A stretch of 20,620 nucleotides of DNA from UBA920 sp038257015 (GCA_038257015.1 JBBSJS010000015.1:1-20620); one strand, 5' to 3'. Numbered from the stretch's first letter, positions 1-7,102 are shown. Numbers and translations: made by a program. The notes: generated by a model not told the origin, from the letters alone.

Positions 1-87
1 ACCGGTCATGAACATGATTTTGACAGCAGAGCATAATATGTAATGTTTTGCGCTAAGCGAGACGACTGTTCCGTATAATTTCCTCAT
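1..87 (-). CDS. Partial ORF, leaderless start, function unknown
   Basis: An open frame of 29 codons runs from an ATG at 87-85 off the left edge; it begins MRKLYGTVVSLSAKH and holds no stop. The start is supported by a perfect -10 box six bases upstream, with an extended TGG, which would place the transcription start on or next to the ATG. There is no Shine-Dalgarno sequence. The visible part is weakly hydrophobic and contains one Cys; no family can be named from it. It could instead be an untranslated RNA start, because only 87 bases are visible. Confidence 0.45.
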   Translation of the reverse strand, partial: MRKLYGTVVSLSAKHYILCSAVKIMFMTG

Positions 88-93
88 ACCTTA

Positions 94-102
94 ATTATAC
101 CA
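94..102 (-). promoter_or_regulatory. Extended -10 promoter for the left-edge ORF
   Basis: TATAAT at 99-94 is preceded by TGG at 102-100 (extended -10), and the ATG follows after 6 nt. It lies directly after the U-tract of the terminator at 108-137, so terminator and promoter are fused. No good -35 is visible, as expected for an extended -10. Confidence 0.6.
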
Positions 103-107
103 AACAA

Positions 108-137
108 AAAACCGCTTCAGTTAATTGAAGCGGTTTT
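108..137 (-). terminator. Intrinsic terminator of the cupin/membrane-protein pair
   Basis: A perfect 12-bp inverted repeat (108-119 with 126-137, loop GTTAAT) is followed on the minus strand by a T-rich run (GGTTTTTTGTTT). It sits 3 bp beyond the stop codon of the membrane protein gene. Confidence 0.85.
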
Positions 138-139
138 GG

Positions 140-517
140 TTAATCTTCGTACATCGTAAGCCCACGTATGGTCTTTACTCCAAAATATGAACTGAACAAG
201 AACGCGACACTTAACACCAAGTTAACCAGAAAGAATGCCCCAACATTTTCTGATTCTCTGAAAGTCATTACTGAGTAACTAAGAAAAGTAATCAGTCCAA
301 TTAATGAAATGAGAAGATTTATCACAGCGCTGGAAATTTGTTTTGGGTTTGTAAAGCCAGCCGCCAAAGCGAGCGCTGCAATCGCAATGATTGAAAACAC
401 GAGTGGCATACGAATGTCATCCTGAAACAACGGCAGTGTAATCAACATCGTTACTCCAGCAAACATAAATAGGTACCTGATTATATCGCCGTAGTAATGT
501 TCGAGTTTATTGTCCAT
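140..517 (-). CDS. Small four-helix membrane protein, unknown function
   Basis: The 125-residue protein has about four hydrophobic segments (near residues 14-30, 38-55, 62-85 and 92-113) separated by short loops, and a charged N-terminus. No catalytic or binding motif is visible and I do not recognise the family. It lies 27 bp behind the cupin gene on the same strand and shares the terminator at 108-137, so the two are probably co-transcribed. The ATG at 517 lacks a clear Shine-Dalgarno sequence. Its role is unknown. Confidence 0.75.
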   Translation of the reverse strand: MDNKLEHYYGDIIRYLFMFAGVTMLITLPLFQDDIRMPLVFSIIAIAALALAAGFTNPKQISSAVINLLISLIGLITFLSYSVMTFRESENVGAFFLVNLVLSVAFLFSSYFGVKTIRGLTMYED

Positions 518-544
518 CGGTTTGGGTTTAATAAGTATGAATGT

Positions 545-940
545 TTATTCGGTTGTCTTGCCGTCGAAATGTTCTTCATTATCATCGGCTATCTCTTTGC
601 TAGAATGAACCACTTTGTCTTTGTGTTCTGGTGGGGAATAGACTGTGAAAAGTTTTAAATCATCATTTTCTGAAGTGTTGATGACATTATGTTTCGCACC
701 AGCTGGAACAATCACGCCAGATCCTTCTGAAACACTGGTCGGTTTATCATCTATTAAAACATCGCCATTGCCACTAACGAAGTAGAAGAACTGATCTAAG
801 TCGTGAGTTTCTTCGCCAATCTCTTCTTTTGGTTTTAAGTTCATTAACACAAGCTGACAAGACTTTGCTGTGTATAGTACTTCCCTGAAGTTATCATTAC
901 TTAGTGCTAGTTGATTAAGATTATTTGTATATCCATTCAT
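545..940 (-). CDS. Single-domain cupin protein
   Basis: The 131-residue protein carries a cupin beta-barrel: the first motif around residues 45-59 (HDLDQFFYFVSGNG) and the second around 77-88 (VPAGAKHNVIN). A His at the start of motif 1, a Gln in the usual Glu position and a His in motif 2 suggest a possible metal site. Cupins of this size include epimerases, isomerases and small-molecule binders; the substrate cannot be told. The acidic C-terminal tail (residues 105-131) lies outside the barrel. AAGGA lies about 7 bases before the ATG, making this one of the few Shine-Dalgarno-led genes here. The downstream partner is the small membrane protein. Confidence 0.85.
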   Translation of the reverse strand: MNGYTNNLNQLALSNDNFREVLYTAKSCQLVLMNLKPKEEIGEETHDLDQFFYFVSGNGDVLIDDKPTSVSEGSGVIVPAGAKHNVINTSENDDLKLFTVYSPPEHKDKVVHSSKEIADDNEEHFDGKTTE

Positions 941-962
941 ATAAATTCCTTGATTAATTTAA

Positions 963-990
963 AAGAGTATCATATCTCTATGATACTCTT
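963..990 (-). terminator. Intrinsic terminator after the sigma/DUF5667 operon
   Basis: A perfect 12-bp stem (963-974 with 979-990, loop TCTC) lies 15 bp after the DUF5667 stop and is followed on the minus strand by TTTTAAATTAA. It separates the sigma operon from the cupin gene. Confidence 0.75.
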
Positions 991-1005
991 ATCGCTTGTA
1001 TTTGG

Positions 1006-1815
1006 CTATCTTTGTAACTCTTGTGGCACTACTTCTTTGAGAGTTTGCTCTGCTGCCTTTGTTGTTTCAGAAGGGTTAGTGTTGTCTGTAGATGGGTCAA
1101 GATCTTGGGTAGGTGATTGTTGTGTGTTATCAGTTGAACCCTCACTACGTTTTTCTGAACTTTCTTGATTGCCTGGGAAAGCTTTTTCTGTAGCACCTTG
1201 TACTGTGCCATTTTTCTCTTTCACTGTAAAACCTTTAAGTTGTGCTTTGTTGTTTAAAGATTCTATCCGCTTACCAATTTTTTCTGCCGCTGTGGTGTTA
1301 CCTTTTTCTGTAAGTTTGTCTTGAACCCGAGTTAGATGTTCCACAGCTTTATTATATTGGGTGTTAGCAGCTTCCTCTGCTTGGGGAATGAGCTGTTCTT
1401 TTTTTTGCTGACGAAGCTCATACAATTCTTCTATGCGCTCACTAGCTTGATATGCTTCTATATGACTTTTGCCTGAGTCGGTGAATGTTGATTGTAGTAA
1501 AGTTTTTTCTAGAGCCTGCTTGACTCTGTATAATGGTTCTCCAGGTATAGACAAGTTAGCGCCATAGGCTATTGGGCTTACAGTTCCAATTATTAATACT
1601 AGACAAACAGCTAAAAGGTAACGTCGATTATTGAACACTGTACCAAACATACTACTTGGACCTTTGATTTCAGGTTGCTCCTGTGGAGTGATAGCGACTT
1701 GTCGAAGTACTTTCTGTTTTGTCTGAGCTTTTGCTTCGTTAGACAGAATAAAACTCTGCTGTGCTTCAGCAAATAATTCAAAAATTTTATAATTTTTAGA
1801 TGTTCTTTTATTCAT
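1006..1815 (-). CDS. DUF5667-type membrane protein, putative anti-sigma or sigma-controlled partner
   Basis: The 269-residue protein has a charged N-terminal region (about 1-63) predicted to be cytoplasmic, a single membrane helix near residues 64-86, and an extracellular region. Just after the helix comes the DUF5667-like pattern (GEPLYRVKQALEKTLLQ), then a helical, Glu/Lys/Gln-rich stretch to about residue 190 and a Ser/Thr/Asn/Pro-rich tail. Its ATG overlaps the sigma factor gene by 8 bp, which implies translational coupling. In several phyla, small membrane proteins beside ECF sigma genes act as anti-sigma factors. That role is inferred here, since no classical zinc-binding HxxxCxxC motif is visible. 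Confidence 0.75.
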   Translation of the reverse strand: MNKRTSKNYKIFELFAEAQQSFILSNEAKAQTKQKVLRQVAITPQEQPEIKGPSSMFGTVFNNRRYLLAVCLVLIIGTVSPIAYGANLSIPGEPLYRVKQALEKTLLQSTFTDSGKSHIEAYQASERIEELYELRQQKKEQLIPQAEEAANTQYNKAVEHLTRVQDKLTEKGNTTAAEKIGKRIESLNNKAQLKGFTVKEKNGTVQGATEKAFPGNQESSEKRSEGSTDNTQQSPTQDLDPSTDNTNPSETTKAAEQTLKEVVPQELQR

Positions 1816-2374
1816 ATAAATTTGAATCTTCTTTAGACATAAGTTTCTTTAGTTTATATATAGCCCTGGTCTGCATGACTCTAACTGATAGTTGAGTTTT
1901 TTGCGTTATATGAGCTGTTTCTGCCACAGATAAGTCATTGATAAATCTACATTCCACAACTTGGCGATAATTATCGGGCAAACCATCTAGCAAACAAACC
2001 AATTTATTAGCCACATACTGCTTATTAACGGTTTCCTCTAAATCTATGTTACTAGTTTTATCGATATTTTCGATAAGCTCTGTGGTTTGTGGTCTTCTCG
2101 CAGTGGAGCGATAATGGTCTTTAATGTGGTTATTGGCTATAGCATATAACCAAGAACTAAATTGTACTTGCTTGTCTTGATAATTTGGCAAAGCTTTCCA
2201 AATTTTTACAAGCACTTCTTGTAAAAGATCCTCAGCTGTTTGTTTGTGAGTAGTTTTGGAAAAAATGAAAGCGTAGAGCCGGTTGGAGTAAACTTCATAG
2301 AGTTCGCCAAAAGCCGTTTCGTCTCCATTTTGTGCTTGTTCAATTAAGACCTTTAAGTTGTCTTGTTCTGTCAT
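1808..2374 (-). CDS. ECF-type RNA polymerase sigma-70 factor
   Basis: The protein has sigma region 2 (from about YEVYSNRLYAFIF through DLLQEVLVKIWKAL and FSSWLYAIANNHIKDHYR) and region 4 (LPDNYRQVVECRF, then the helix-turn-helix SVAETAHIT and a C-terminal recognition helix). Regions 1.1 and 3 are absent, as in ECF (group 4) sigma factors that redirect RNA polymerase to stress or envelope promoters. I chose the ATG at 2374 because the protein then starts MTEQDNLK, typical of the family. A TTG at 2410, also in frame, lies 8 nt after the -10 box and could be a leaderless alternative. The gene overlaps the DUF5667 gene by 8 bp. Confidence 0.9.
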   Translation of the reverse strand: MTEQDNLKVLIEQAQNGDETAFGELYEVYSNRLYAFIFSKTTHKQTAEDLLQEVLVKIWKALPNYQDKQVQFSSWLYAIANNHIKDHYRSTARRPQTTELIENIDKTSNIDLEETVNKQYVANKLVCLLDGLPDNYRQVVECRFINDLSVAETAHITQKTQLSVRVMQTRAIYKLKKLMSKEDSNLYE

Positions 2375-2418
2375 AATAAACGAAATACGGATTGGCTTTG
2401 TTTCAGCCAATTTTCATA

Positions 2419-2447
2419 ATTATACCGAAAATTTAGTACTTTTTCAA
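2419..2447 (-). promoter_or_regulatory. Sigma-70-like promoter of the ECF sigma operon
   Basis: TTGAAA at 2447-2442, a 17-bp spacer, then TATAAT at 2424-2419. This near-consensus housekeeping promoter predicts a transcription start near 2412 and a leader of about 38 nt to the ATG at 2374. Confidence 0.75.
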
Positions 2448-2481
2448 TCCTGGCTTTGGATAAGCACTTTTTTATTGAAGT

Positions 2482-2763
2482 TTAGATGGTAATCAATATA
2501 CCCAGAGCGGCAGAATGCTCACAAAAGTAGTCCTTTTTGGAGTTGCAACTACATTTCCAGCGGAAGCCTTTGGAGCTGGCTGTAAACTCGACTAGGTATT
2601 CAAGCTTCGAAGAGTGCTTTACCTGAGCATGAATATTATAAGCATTTTCCTTGGTTATCTTCAGGGCCTCATCTTTTACTAAAGTTTTGCCGTATCTGAA
2701 GTTCGACCGAGAGGCCAGTTTTTCAATCAATTCTGGGCTTATAAATGTGCGGATTGGTTTCAT
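2482..2763 (-). CDS. SWIM-type zinc finger protein
   Basis: The 93-residue protein ends with a CxC-x(n)-CxH pattern (KCSCNSKKDYFCEH, near residues 70-83), the signature of SWIM zinc fingers, which bind DNA or proteins. The N-terminal 65 residues contain basic and beta-rich stretches but no other motif; in larger proteins SWIM fingers sit beside helicase or transposase domains, absent here. I prefer the ATG at 2763 over the TTG at 2769, because a -10 box (TATACT, 2775-2770) lies exactly 6 nt upstream and would give a leaderless mRNA starting at this ATG. The gene stands alone between the sigma operon and the divergent desaturase. Its partner or target is unknown. Confidence 0.8.
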   Translation of the reverse strand: MKPIRTFISPELIEKLASRSNFRYGKTLVKDEALKITKENAYNIHAQVKHSSKLEYLVEFTASSKGFRWKCSCNSKKDYFCEHSAALGILITI

Positions 2764-2769
2764 AAACAA

Positions 2770-2798
2770 AGTATATTACATATTAAAGAAAGCACCAA
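2770..2798 (-). promoter_or_regulatory. Promoter of the SWIM gene, leaderless geometry
   Basis: TTGGTG at 2798-2793, 17-bp spacer, TATACT at 2775-2770, then 6 nt to the ATG at 2763. The predicted transcription start coincides with the start codon. Confidence 0.55.
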
Positions 2799-2806
2799 AA
2801 TAACCT

Positions 2807-2835
2807 TTGCACAAATCGCCGGTTTACAGTATAAT
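2807..2835 (+). promoter_or_regulatory. Promoter of the desaturase gene
   Basis: TATAAT at 2830-2835 lies 17 bp after a weak -35 (TTGCAC, 2807-2812). The predicted start near 2842 gives a leader of about 29 nt carrying a strong Shine-Dalgarno sequence. Confidence 0.6.
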
Positions 2836-2860
2836 GTGCAAGTTAAGATTTCAACCTTTC

Positions 2861-2866
2861 GGAGGA
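2861..2866 (+). promoter_or_regulatory. Strong Shine-Dalgarno of the desaturase
   Basis: GGAGGA lies 4 nt before the ATG at 2871. It is the strongest ribosome binding site in the window and shows that the host ribosome uses a canonical anti-Shine-Dalgarno, in contrast with the many genes here that have none. Confidence 0.8.
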
Positions 2867-2870
2867 TATA

Positions 2871-3950
2871 ATGACAAAATTTACTAAACGAAATGTTTTG
2901 CAATCGGCTTTAAACAAGCTAGTTGTCAAACAAATCGAACCTTTTAGAACAAGAGGCAGAGTGCTAATCGTAATAAAGGCCCTATTTTTTATTACGATTG
3001 CAATTATGTCTTACGGGCTTTTGGTGTTCACTGATCCGAGTTTCTCGCTTTCAGTGTTTTACTCCAGCTTTCTGGCGCTGTCTGTTATTGGGATTGCTTT
3101 TAATATTCAGCACGATGCTAATCATGGAGCATTTTCCAACCATCGATGGCTCAACCTGTTAGCAGGACATAGTCTAGATTTGATTGGAGCTAGTTCTTAC
3201 TTTTGGAAGAACAAGCACAATACAAATCACCACACTTATACGAACATTCCCCAGCAAGACCCAGACATCGAGTTGCAACCATTGGCTCGTATGGCTCCCG
3301 ATCACGAATGGCGATGGCATCATCGTTATCAACATTTGTACATGTGGGTTCTGTACAGTTTTGTGCACTTGCGCTACTTAGTGAGTGATCCGCAACGAAT
3401 GTTCTTTGGTAAAAGAGATGACAAATCACTTCGTTCTCCAGAAGACGTAGACTTCTGGCTAATGTTAGTTGGTAAAGTTATTTTTCTTATCTTAGCTTTT
3501 GTTGTTCCACTGATATTCCATCACTGGTATTTGGTTATCGGATACTATGTGGCAATCTCTATGGTAGTTGGAGTTATCTTTAGTGTAGTATTCCAGCTGG
3601 CTCACTCAGTAGATATAGTTTCGCATCCATCTGCTGAAGATGACTTCACTCAGGAAGAGTGGATGATTCAACAGATTCAGACCACAGCGAACTTTGCCAC
3701 AAACAATTGGTTAGTAACCTTCATGTTAGGTGGACTGAACTTCCAAAGAGAGCATCATCTCTTCCCAAGAGTCGCACACTTGCACTATCCTGCAATTGCA
3801 AAGACAGTCAAAGCATTTTGTAAAAAACACAATGTTGTTGTGCATGAACACAAAACTTTACTTGCCGCGTTGAAGTCCCATTATCGTTTCTTAAAAACAA
3901 TGGGGCAAAAACCAGAGCAAGTCATACTTTCTCCGGTCCAAGCAACGTAA
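2871..3950 (+). CDS. Membrane fatty-acid desaturase (acyl-lipid/acyl-CoA type)
   Basis: The 359-residue protein carries the three histidine boxes of membrane di-iron desaturases: HDANH at 81-85, HNTNHH at 116-121 and QREHH at 292-296. Paired hydrophobic segments lie near residues 32-53, 58-78, 198-217 and 222-245. The Gln opening the third box is typical of the delta-5/delta-6 front-end and linoleoyl-CoA type desaturase family, but no cytochrome b5 domain is fused, so electrons probably come from a separate ferredoxin or similar protein. It would introduce a double bond into acyl chains at the membrane, raising fluidity. The gene is monocistronic, with its own promoter, strong Shine-Dalgarno and terminator. 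Regiospecificity cannot be read from sequence. Confidence 0.95.
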   Translation: MTKFTKRNVLQSALNKLVVKQIEPFRTRGRVLIVIKALFFITIAIMSYGLLVFTDPSFSLSVFYSSFLALSVIGIAFNIQHDANHGAFSNHRWLNLLAGHSLDLIGASSYFWKNKHNTNHHTYTNIPQQDPDIELQPLARMAPDHEWRWHHRYQHLYMWVLYSFVHLRYLVSDPQRMFFGKRDDKSLRSPEDVDFWLMLVGKVIFLILAFVVPLIFHHWYLVIGYYVAISMVVGVIFSVVFQLAHSVDIVSHPSAEDDFTQEEWMIQQIQTTANFATNNWLVTFMLGGLNFQREHHLFPRVAHLHYPAIAKTVKAFCKKHNVVVHEHKTLLAALKSHYRFLKTMGQKPEQVILSPVQAT

Positions 3951-3978
3951 GCTTCAAGTAAATTTTGTCATTCATTCT

Positions 3979-4007
3979 GACAGCCCTTAATAAGGCTGTC
4001 TTTTTTT
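3979..4007 (+). terminator. Intrinsic terminator of the desaturase
   Basis: Stem GACAGCC/GGCTGTC (3979-3985 with 3994-4000) is followed by seven T residues (4001-4007). It lies back to back with the minus-strand terminator that begins at 4013. Confidence 0.9.
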
Positions 4008-4012
4008 AAAAA

Positions 4013-4041
4013 ATACCCTGCGCTATAAATGTGCAGGGTAT
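4013..4041 (-). terminator. Intrinsic terminator of the sugar dehydrogenase operon
   Basis: Stem ATACCCTGC/GCAGGGTAT (4013-4021 with 4033-4041) precedes a minus-strand T run. It separates the convergent dehydrogenase and desaturase genes. Confidence 0.85.
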
Positions 4042-4049
4042 AAATTATG

Positions 4050-5180
4050 TTACTGGACCTTAGCTCTGTATATTTTGTCATCGCCTTGCTTCGGTGTGCC
4101 TCGTCCATCAGTGTTGGAACTTGCAAAATATAAGTAACCATTATGGAAAGTGATAGCTCTTAGGCGACCGTAGCTTTGGGCGAATTGAGCAGTAACCTGA
4201 CCAAGCGTTCCGTCTTCCATTATTCTAACTTGGTATAGCGATTGACCTCGGAGCCCTGTGAAATATAAATTGTCACCAATAGTAGTTATTCCTGCAGGTG
4301 CCCATGTTGTTGATGCGCCTGAGTGAGCCGCTGGTTTTTCCATTCCTGACTGTGTTGCATCACCCTCAATTGTTGGCCAGCCATAATTTTTACCTTTTTC
4401 GATTAAGTTAACTTCATCGAGTCCAGAGCGCACTCCAGAACGGCCATGCTCTGTTGACCAAAGCCTGCCTGTCGAATCCCAGGCAAGTCCTTGAGGATTG
4501 CGATGGCCTAACGACCACACAGGATTGTTGAATGGATTATCATTTGGTGTCGAGCCGTCATCATTAACTCGTAAAATCTTACCAGCCAACGAAGAAGTGT
4601 CTTGGGCAAGTGTGGTATCCTGTGCATCACCGGTGGTGATATAAAGCTTGCCATCGGGACCGAAAGCAATGCGACCACCGTCGTGATTACTTGCCCCCGG
4701 AATGCCTGAGATTATAATTGTTTTCTCAGTAAGCATGTTGTTGCTAAATCGGTATCTTTCGACTTGGTTGCTTCCATCAGTTACGGTTAGATATAAATAT
4801 AAGTATGAGTTGTTTTGGAAATCAGGATGGAGTGCAAGTCCAAGCAAGCCACTTTCTCCACGAGCGCGAACATTCTCAATCTGAATGGTCGCAGAACTAT
4901 TGCCTAAGCGTTTTAGGTTGCCAGCTCTTTCTGTGACTAACATATCACCATCGGGTAAGAAAACTATTTCCCAAGGGGTTTGGAGATTTTGAAAAACAGT
5001 TTCGACACTTCCAAGAATACTTCCTTGGATTTCAGACGGTTGGGTAGATGGAGTATTTCCAGTTGGCTTGAAAGCTTCTTGTATGACCGTGGTTTTTATT
5101 TGGTCTTGAAACAAGAACCATCCAGCCAGAAGGATTACGACAACTCCTGCGATAATGTAAATTAGTTTTTGTTTAGTCAT
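4050..5180 (-). CDS. Membrane-anchored PQQ-dependent sugar dehydrogenase (GSDH family)
   Basis: The 376-residue protein starts with a cytoplasmic stub and a membrane helix (residues 6-24), then a linker, then a six-bladed beta-propeller of the soluble glucose/sorbosone dehydrogenase family from about residue 62. Family motifs are clear: TPWEIVFLPDG (68-78), ESGLLGLALHPDF (109-121), the active-site-like NHDGGR with H166, GHRNPQG (225-231), DEVN (255-258) and NYGWP (265-269). Characterised relatives oxidise aldose sugars outside the membrane using pyrroloquinoline quinone and calcium. No PQQ synthesis gene is seen here, so the cofactor would have to be imported, or the protein has another role. 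It lies 7 bp behind the CAP-domain gene, so the two are co-transcribed. Confidence 0.88.
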   Translation of the reverse strand: MTKQKLIYIIAGVVVILLAGWFLFQDQIKTTVIQEAFKPTGNTPSTQPSEIQGSILGSVETVFQNLQTPWEIVFLPDGDMLVTERAGNLKRLGNSSATIQIENVRARGESGLLGLALHPDFQNNSYLYLYLTVTDGSNQVERYRFSNNMLTEKTIIISGIPGASNHDGGRIAFGPDGKLYITTGDAQDTTLAQDTSSLAGKILRVNDDGSTPNDNPFNNPVWSLGHRNPQGLAWDSTGRLWSTEHGRSGVRSGLDEVNLIEKGKNYGWPTIEGDATQSGMEKPAAHSGASTTWAPAGITTIGDNLYFTGLRGQSLYQVRIMEDGTLGQVTAQFAQSYGRLRAITFHNGYLYFASSNTDGRGTPKQGDDKIYRAKVQ

Positions 5181-5187
5181 GGTGTTT

Positions 5188-5949
5188 TTAATTTAAAAGT
5201 AGTGTGAGGTATTTATCAGAGATTCCAATTCCAACGTTTGTATACGGCCCTAATAAATTTTGGTTATGGCCGGCGTTGGCTTGCCACATCGAGAGGACAG
5301 TTGTTGCTGAGTTTGTATTGAAAGCAAGATTCTCGGCCAAACATGTAATTCCTGCAGTTGCACATCTTTCTGAGAACTTGGAACCATTGATTCCTGTGTG
5401 TGAGAATATACCAGTTTGATTCATCCAAATAGAATGTTCTAATGCCACGCTTGCTAGTCCGGCATTACTAGTTAGTTTCCCTAAACCTTTGCTTACACGA
5501 TACTCATTTATAAGACATAGTAATTGTTGACCAAAGGCTCCCGTGCATTTTTGGGTTTCTGGTTGAGGGTCGGTGGAAGTTGTAACTTGTACTGGATTGA
5601 TTTGCTGTGGCTGCGGTTTTACTTGTGGGGGAGTGGCTATGGTTTGGCTTTGTGCCTGTCCACTATCTGTCTGGGTTATCGCTGATTGTACTACTTCTCC
5701 TGGCTCGTTTTCATTATTTGCAATCGGTGGTTCGCTCGGTAAAATTGTCGAACTTGCTTCAGTTGTATCGGCTGTGTGCTTTATATTGGGGCTACTTTCA
5801 CTAGTTTCTAAACCAATTTTCCCAATATTGTTGTCTAAGTTTTGCAGGGAGAGAGAAGGTTGATACTCGTAGAATGCAAAAGCAGTGACTCCGGCAACTC
5901 CTAAAACCGTAACTAGACAAATTAAAGCAAAATTACTAGGTTTATACAT
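5188..5949 (-). CDS. Anchored CAP/SCP-domain extracellular protein
   Basis: The 253-residue protein has an N-terminal membrane helix (about residues 7-26) that could be a signal anchor, a disordered Ser/Thr/Pro/Gln-rich linker (about 30-135) and a C-terminal CAP domain (about 138-253). The domain keeps the family's conserved His and Glu: H172 (ALEHS), H184 (FSHTG), E206 (AENLA) and H228 (AGHNQ). Bacterial CAP proteins are secreted; their activity is mostly unknown, with protease, lipid-binding and metal-binding roles proposed. Four Cys (135, 145, 196, 203) could form disulfides outside the cell. It is the first gene of an operon with the sugar dehydrogenase. Confidence 0.88.
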   Translation of the reverse strand: MYKPSNFALICLVTVLGVAGVTAFAFYEYQPSLSLQNLDNNIGKIGLETSESSPNIKHTADTTEASSTILPSEPPIANNENEPGEVVQSAITQTDSGQAQSQTIATPPQVKPQPQQINPVQVTTSTDPQPETQKCTGAFGQQLLCLINEYRVSKGLGKLTSNAGLASVALEHSIWMNQTGIFSHTGINGSKFSERCATAGITCLAENLAFNTNSATTVLSMWQANAGHNQNLLGPYTNVGIGISDKYLTLLLN

Positions 5950-5955
5950 AGATTA

Positions 5956-5983
5956 AGTGTACAAGAGTAGTGTGATTTGTAAA
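5956..5983 (-). promoter_or_regulatory. Promoter of the CAP/sugar dehydrogenase operon, leaderless geometry
   Basis: TTTACA at 5983-5978, 16-bp spacer, TACACT at 5961-5956, then 6 nt to the ATG at 5949. No Shine-Dalgarno sequence precedes the start. Confidence 0.55.
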
Positions 5984-6021
5984 GCATGAGAGCATTTCGC
6001 CTTTATTTTAGGAGTATATAA

Positions 6022-6053
6022 TTTTCAAATTTCTGGAAATGTTGTAATATACT
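6022..6053 (+). promoter_or_regulatory. Promoter of the mini-cupin, near-leaderless
   Basis: TAATAT at 6045-6050 (6 nt before the ATG) overlaps TATACT at 6048-6053 (3 nt before it); TTTTCA at 6022-6027 lies 17 bp upstream of the first. There is no Shine-Dalgarno sequence. Which -10 is used cannot be decided by eye. Confidence 0.4.
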
Positions 6054-6056
6054 TAT

Positions 6057-6323
6057 ATGACACAAGAAGATGGCGAAAAAATATTAGAAGATAAAGGCTA
6101 TACGAAAATCATCTTTTGGAAAGATGATCCACATTTTGTAAATAAGGAACATTCTCATCCAGAGGATGTTGGCATCTTGGTGCTCGCTGGAAATATAGAA
6201 GTTTCAACTTACGGAATTACTGATAAGTATAAAGAAGGTGACTTCTATGAACTGAAAGCCGACATAGATCACCATTCAATTATCGGACCGGAAGGGTGTA
6301 GTTACTTAGTTGCAAAAAAATAA
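6057..6323 (+). CDS. Mini-cupin protein
   Basis: The 88-residue protein is nearly all cupin barrel. Motif 1 is HSHPEDVGILVLAGNIEV (residues 27-44), with two His and a Glu/Asp nearby, and motif 2 is around DIDHHSIIGPEG (residues 69-80). These His residues could bind a metal. Such tiny cupins are often stand-alone metal- or ligand-binding proteins; no enzyme activity can be assigned. The gene is monocistronic and converges on the DUF389 gene across a shared terminator. It is unrelated in detail to the 131-residue cupin at 545-940. Confidence 0.82.
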   Translation: MTQEDGEKILEDKGYTKIIFWKDDPHFVNKEHSHPEDVGILVLAGNIEVSTYGITDKYKEGDFYELKADIDHHSIIGPEGCSYLVAKK

Positions 6324-6331
6324 GAGAATTT

Positions 6332-6365
6332 AAAACTGCTCTAAACAATTGTTTAGAGCAGTTTT
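6332..6365. terminator. Bidirectional terminator, 34-bp perfect palindrome
   Basis: AAAACTGCTCTAAAC (6332-6346) pairs with 6351-6365 around AATT, and the centre is itself self-complementary, so all 34 bases form a palindrome. It serves the convergent mini-cupin (plus) and DUF389 (minus) genes. Confidence 0.85.
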
Positions 6366-6372
6366 CTTATTA

Positions 6373-7095
6373 TCAGTTTTGTTGTTTTCTGTGATGCTCA
6401 ACAGCGAGTTCTTTTTCATCTTCCTCAATAGCTTTTTCAATCACAGTTTGCTTACTGTAAAAGTGGAATAGGGAGAAAATAAGTAGACTAGATAATATAA
6501 TTCCAGAAATGTTCATGATAAATAGAATTCCTGCAGAGCGAGCGATGGCAAACTCGAATTGAGAAAGAGTGACGCCAACTACAGAAAGCGGTGCAATAAA
6601 TTCTCCAGCGATGGCGACGCCTGGAATTGATTCACTTAACTCGCTTTTAATAAGTGAGTATGAACCAGCTAAGCCGGCCGCTACGGCAACAAGGAATGAT
6701 AAAAAGTACATTTCAGGTTGCAGGTAATGTCCTAATATATTATTGCTCACATCAAAATCCATTGGTTTAAACAATAAAGATATTGCTATGGAAACTATTA
6801 GAGCTAGAAGTATGGATTTGCCAATAGTGGCAAGAGAGCGAGACATTGTGTGCGTGTTACTAGTGGAAATTCCCATTGCCAAGGCCAGCACTGGGTAGAG
6901 CATCGGCGCAACTAACATACTGGCAATTAGAACAATTACACTGTCGAGCAAGATGGCACTGGTGCCCATCGCCACAGCCAGTACAATCATAAAGAAGAAA
7001 TAAGCTCTAGGAGAACTGTGTTCTATTAACTGTCGAACAGCTTGGGATTTTTCACTTTGAGTTGTATTTGAAAATAGACCTGAAAATATTTCCAT
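6373..7095 (-). CDS. DUF389 family membrane protein
   Basis: The 240-residue protein has about six membrane helices (near 32-51, 52-76, 90-109, 130-149, 160-179 and 189-214). It shows the DUF389 signatures LIASMLVAPMLYPVLALAMG in the second helix and PGVAIAGEFIAPLSVVGV in the fifth. The C-terminal 25 residues are charged and probably cytoplasmic. The family is widespread and its function is unsettled. The ATG at 7095 follows 7 nt after an extended -10, with no Shine-Dalgarno sequence, so a leaderless mRNA is likely. The gene stands alone, with terminators on both sides. Confidence 0.85.
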   Translation of the reverse strand: MEIFSGLFSNTTQSEKSQAVRQLIEHSSPRAYFFFMIVLAVAMGTSAILLDSVIVLIASMLVAPMLYPVLALAMGISTSNTHTMSRSLATIGKSILLALIVSIAISLLFKPMDFDVSNNILGHYLQPEMYFLSFLVAVAAGLAGSYSLIKSELSESIPGVAIAGEFIAPLSVVGVTLSQFEFAIARSAGILFIMNISGIILSSLLIFSLFHFYSKQTVIEKAIEEDEKELAVEHHRKQQN

Positions 7096-7102
7096 ATGAT
7101 TA

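Noticed and set aside
911..1168. 85-codon plus-strand ORF
   Set aside because: It runs through the terminator hairpin at 963-990 and antisense to the DUF5667 gene tail; no ribosome site or homology pattern is seen.
3174..3429. Several 60-80 codon ORFs on both strands inside the desaturase gene
   Set aside because: They overlap the di-iron His-box region of a clear gene, and their translations look like shadow frames with no ribosome site.
5204..5863. Plus-strand Cys/Leu-rich ORFs opposite the CAP-domain gene
   Set aside because: They are shadow frames of the Ser/Thr/Pro-rich linker and CAP domain.
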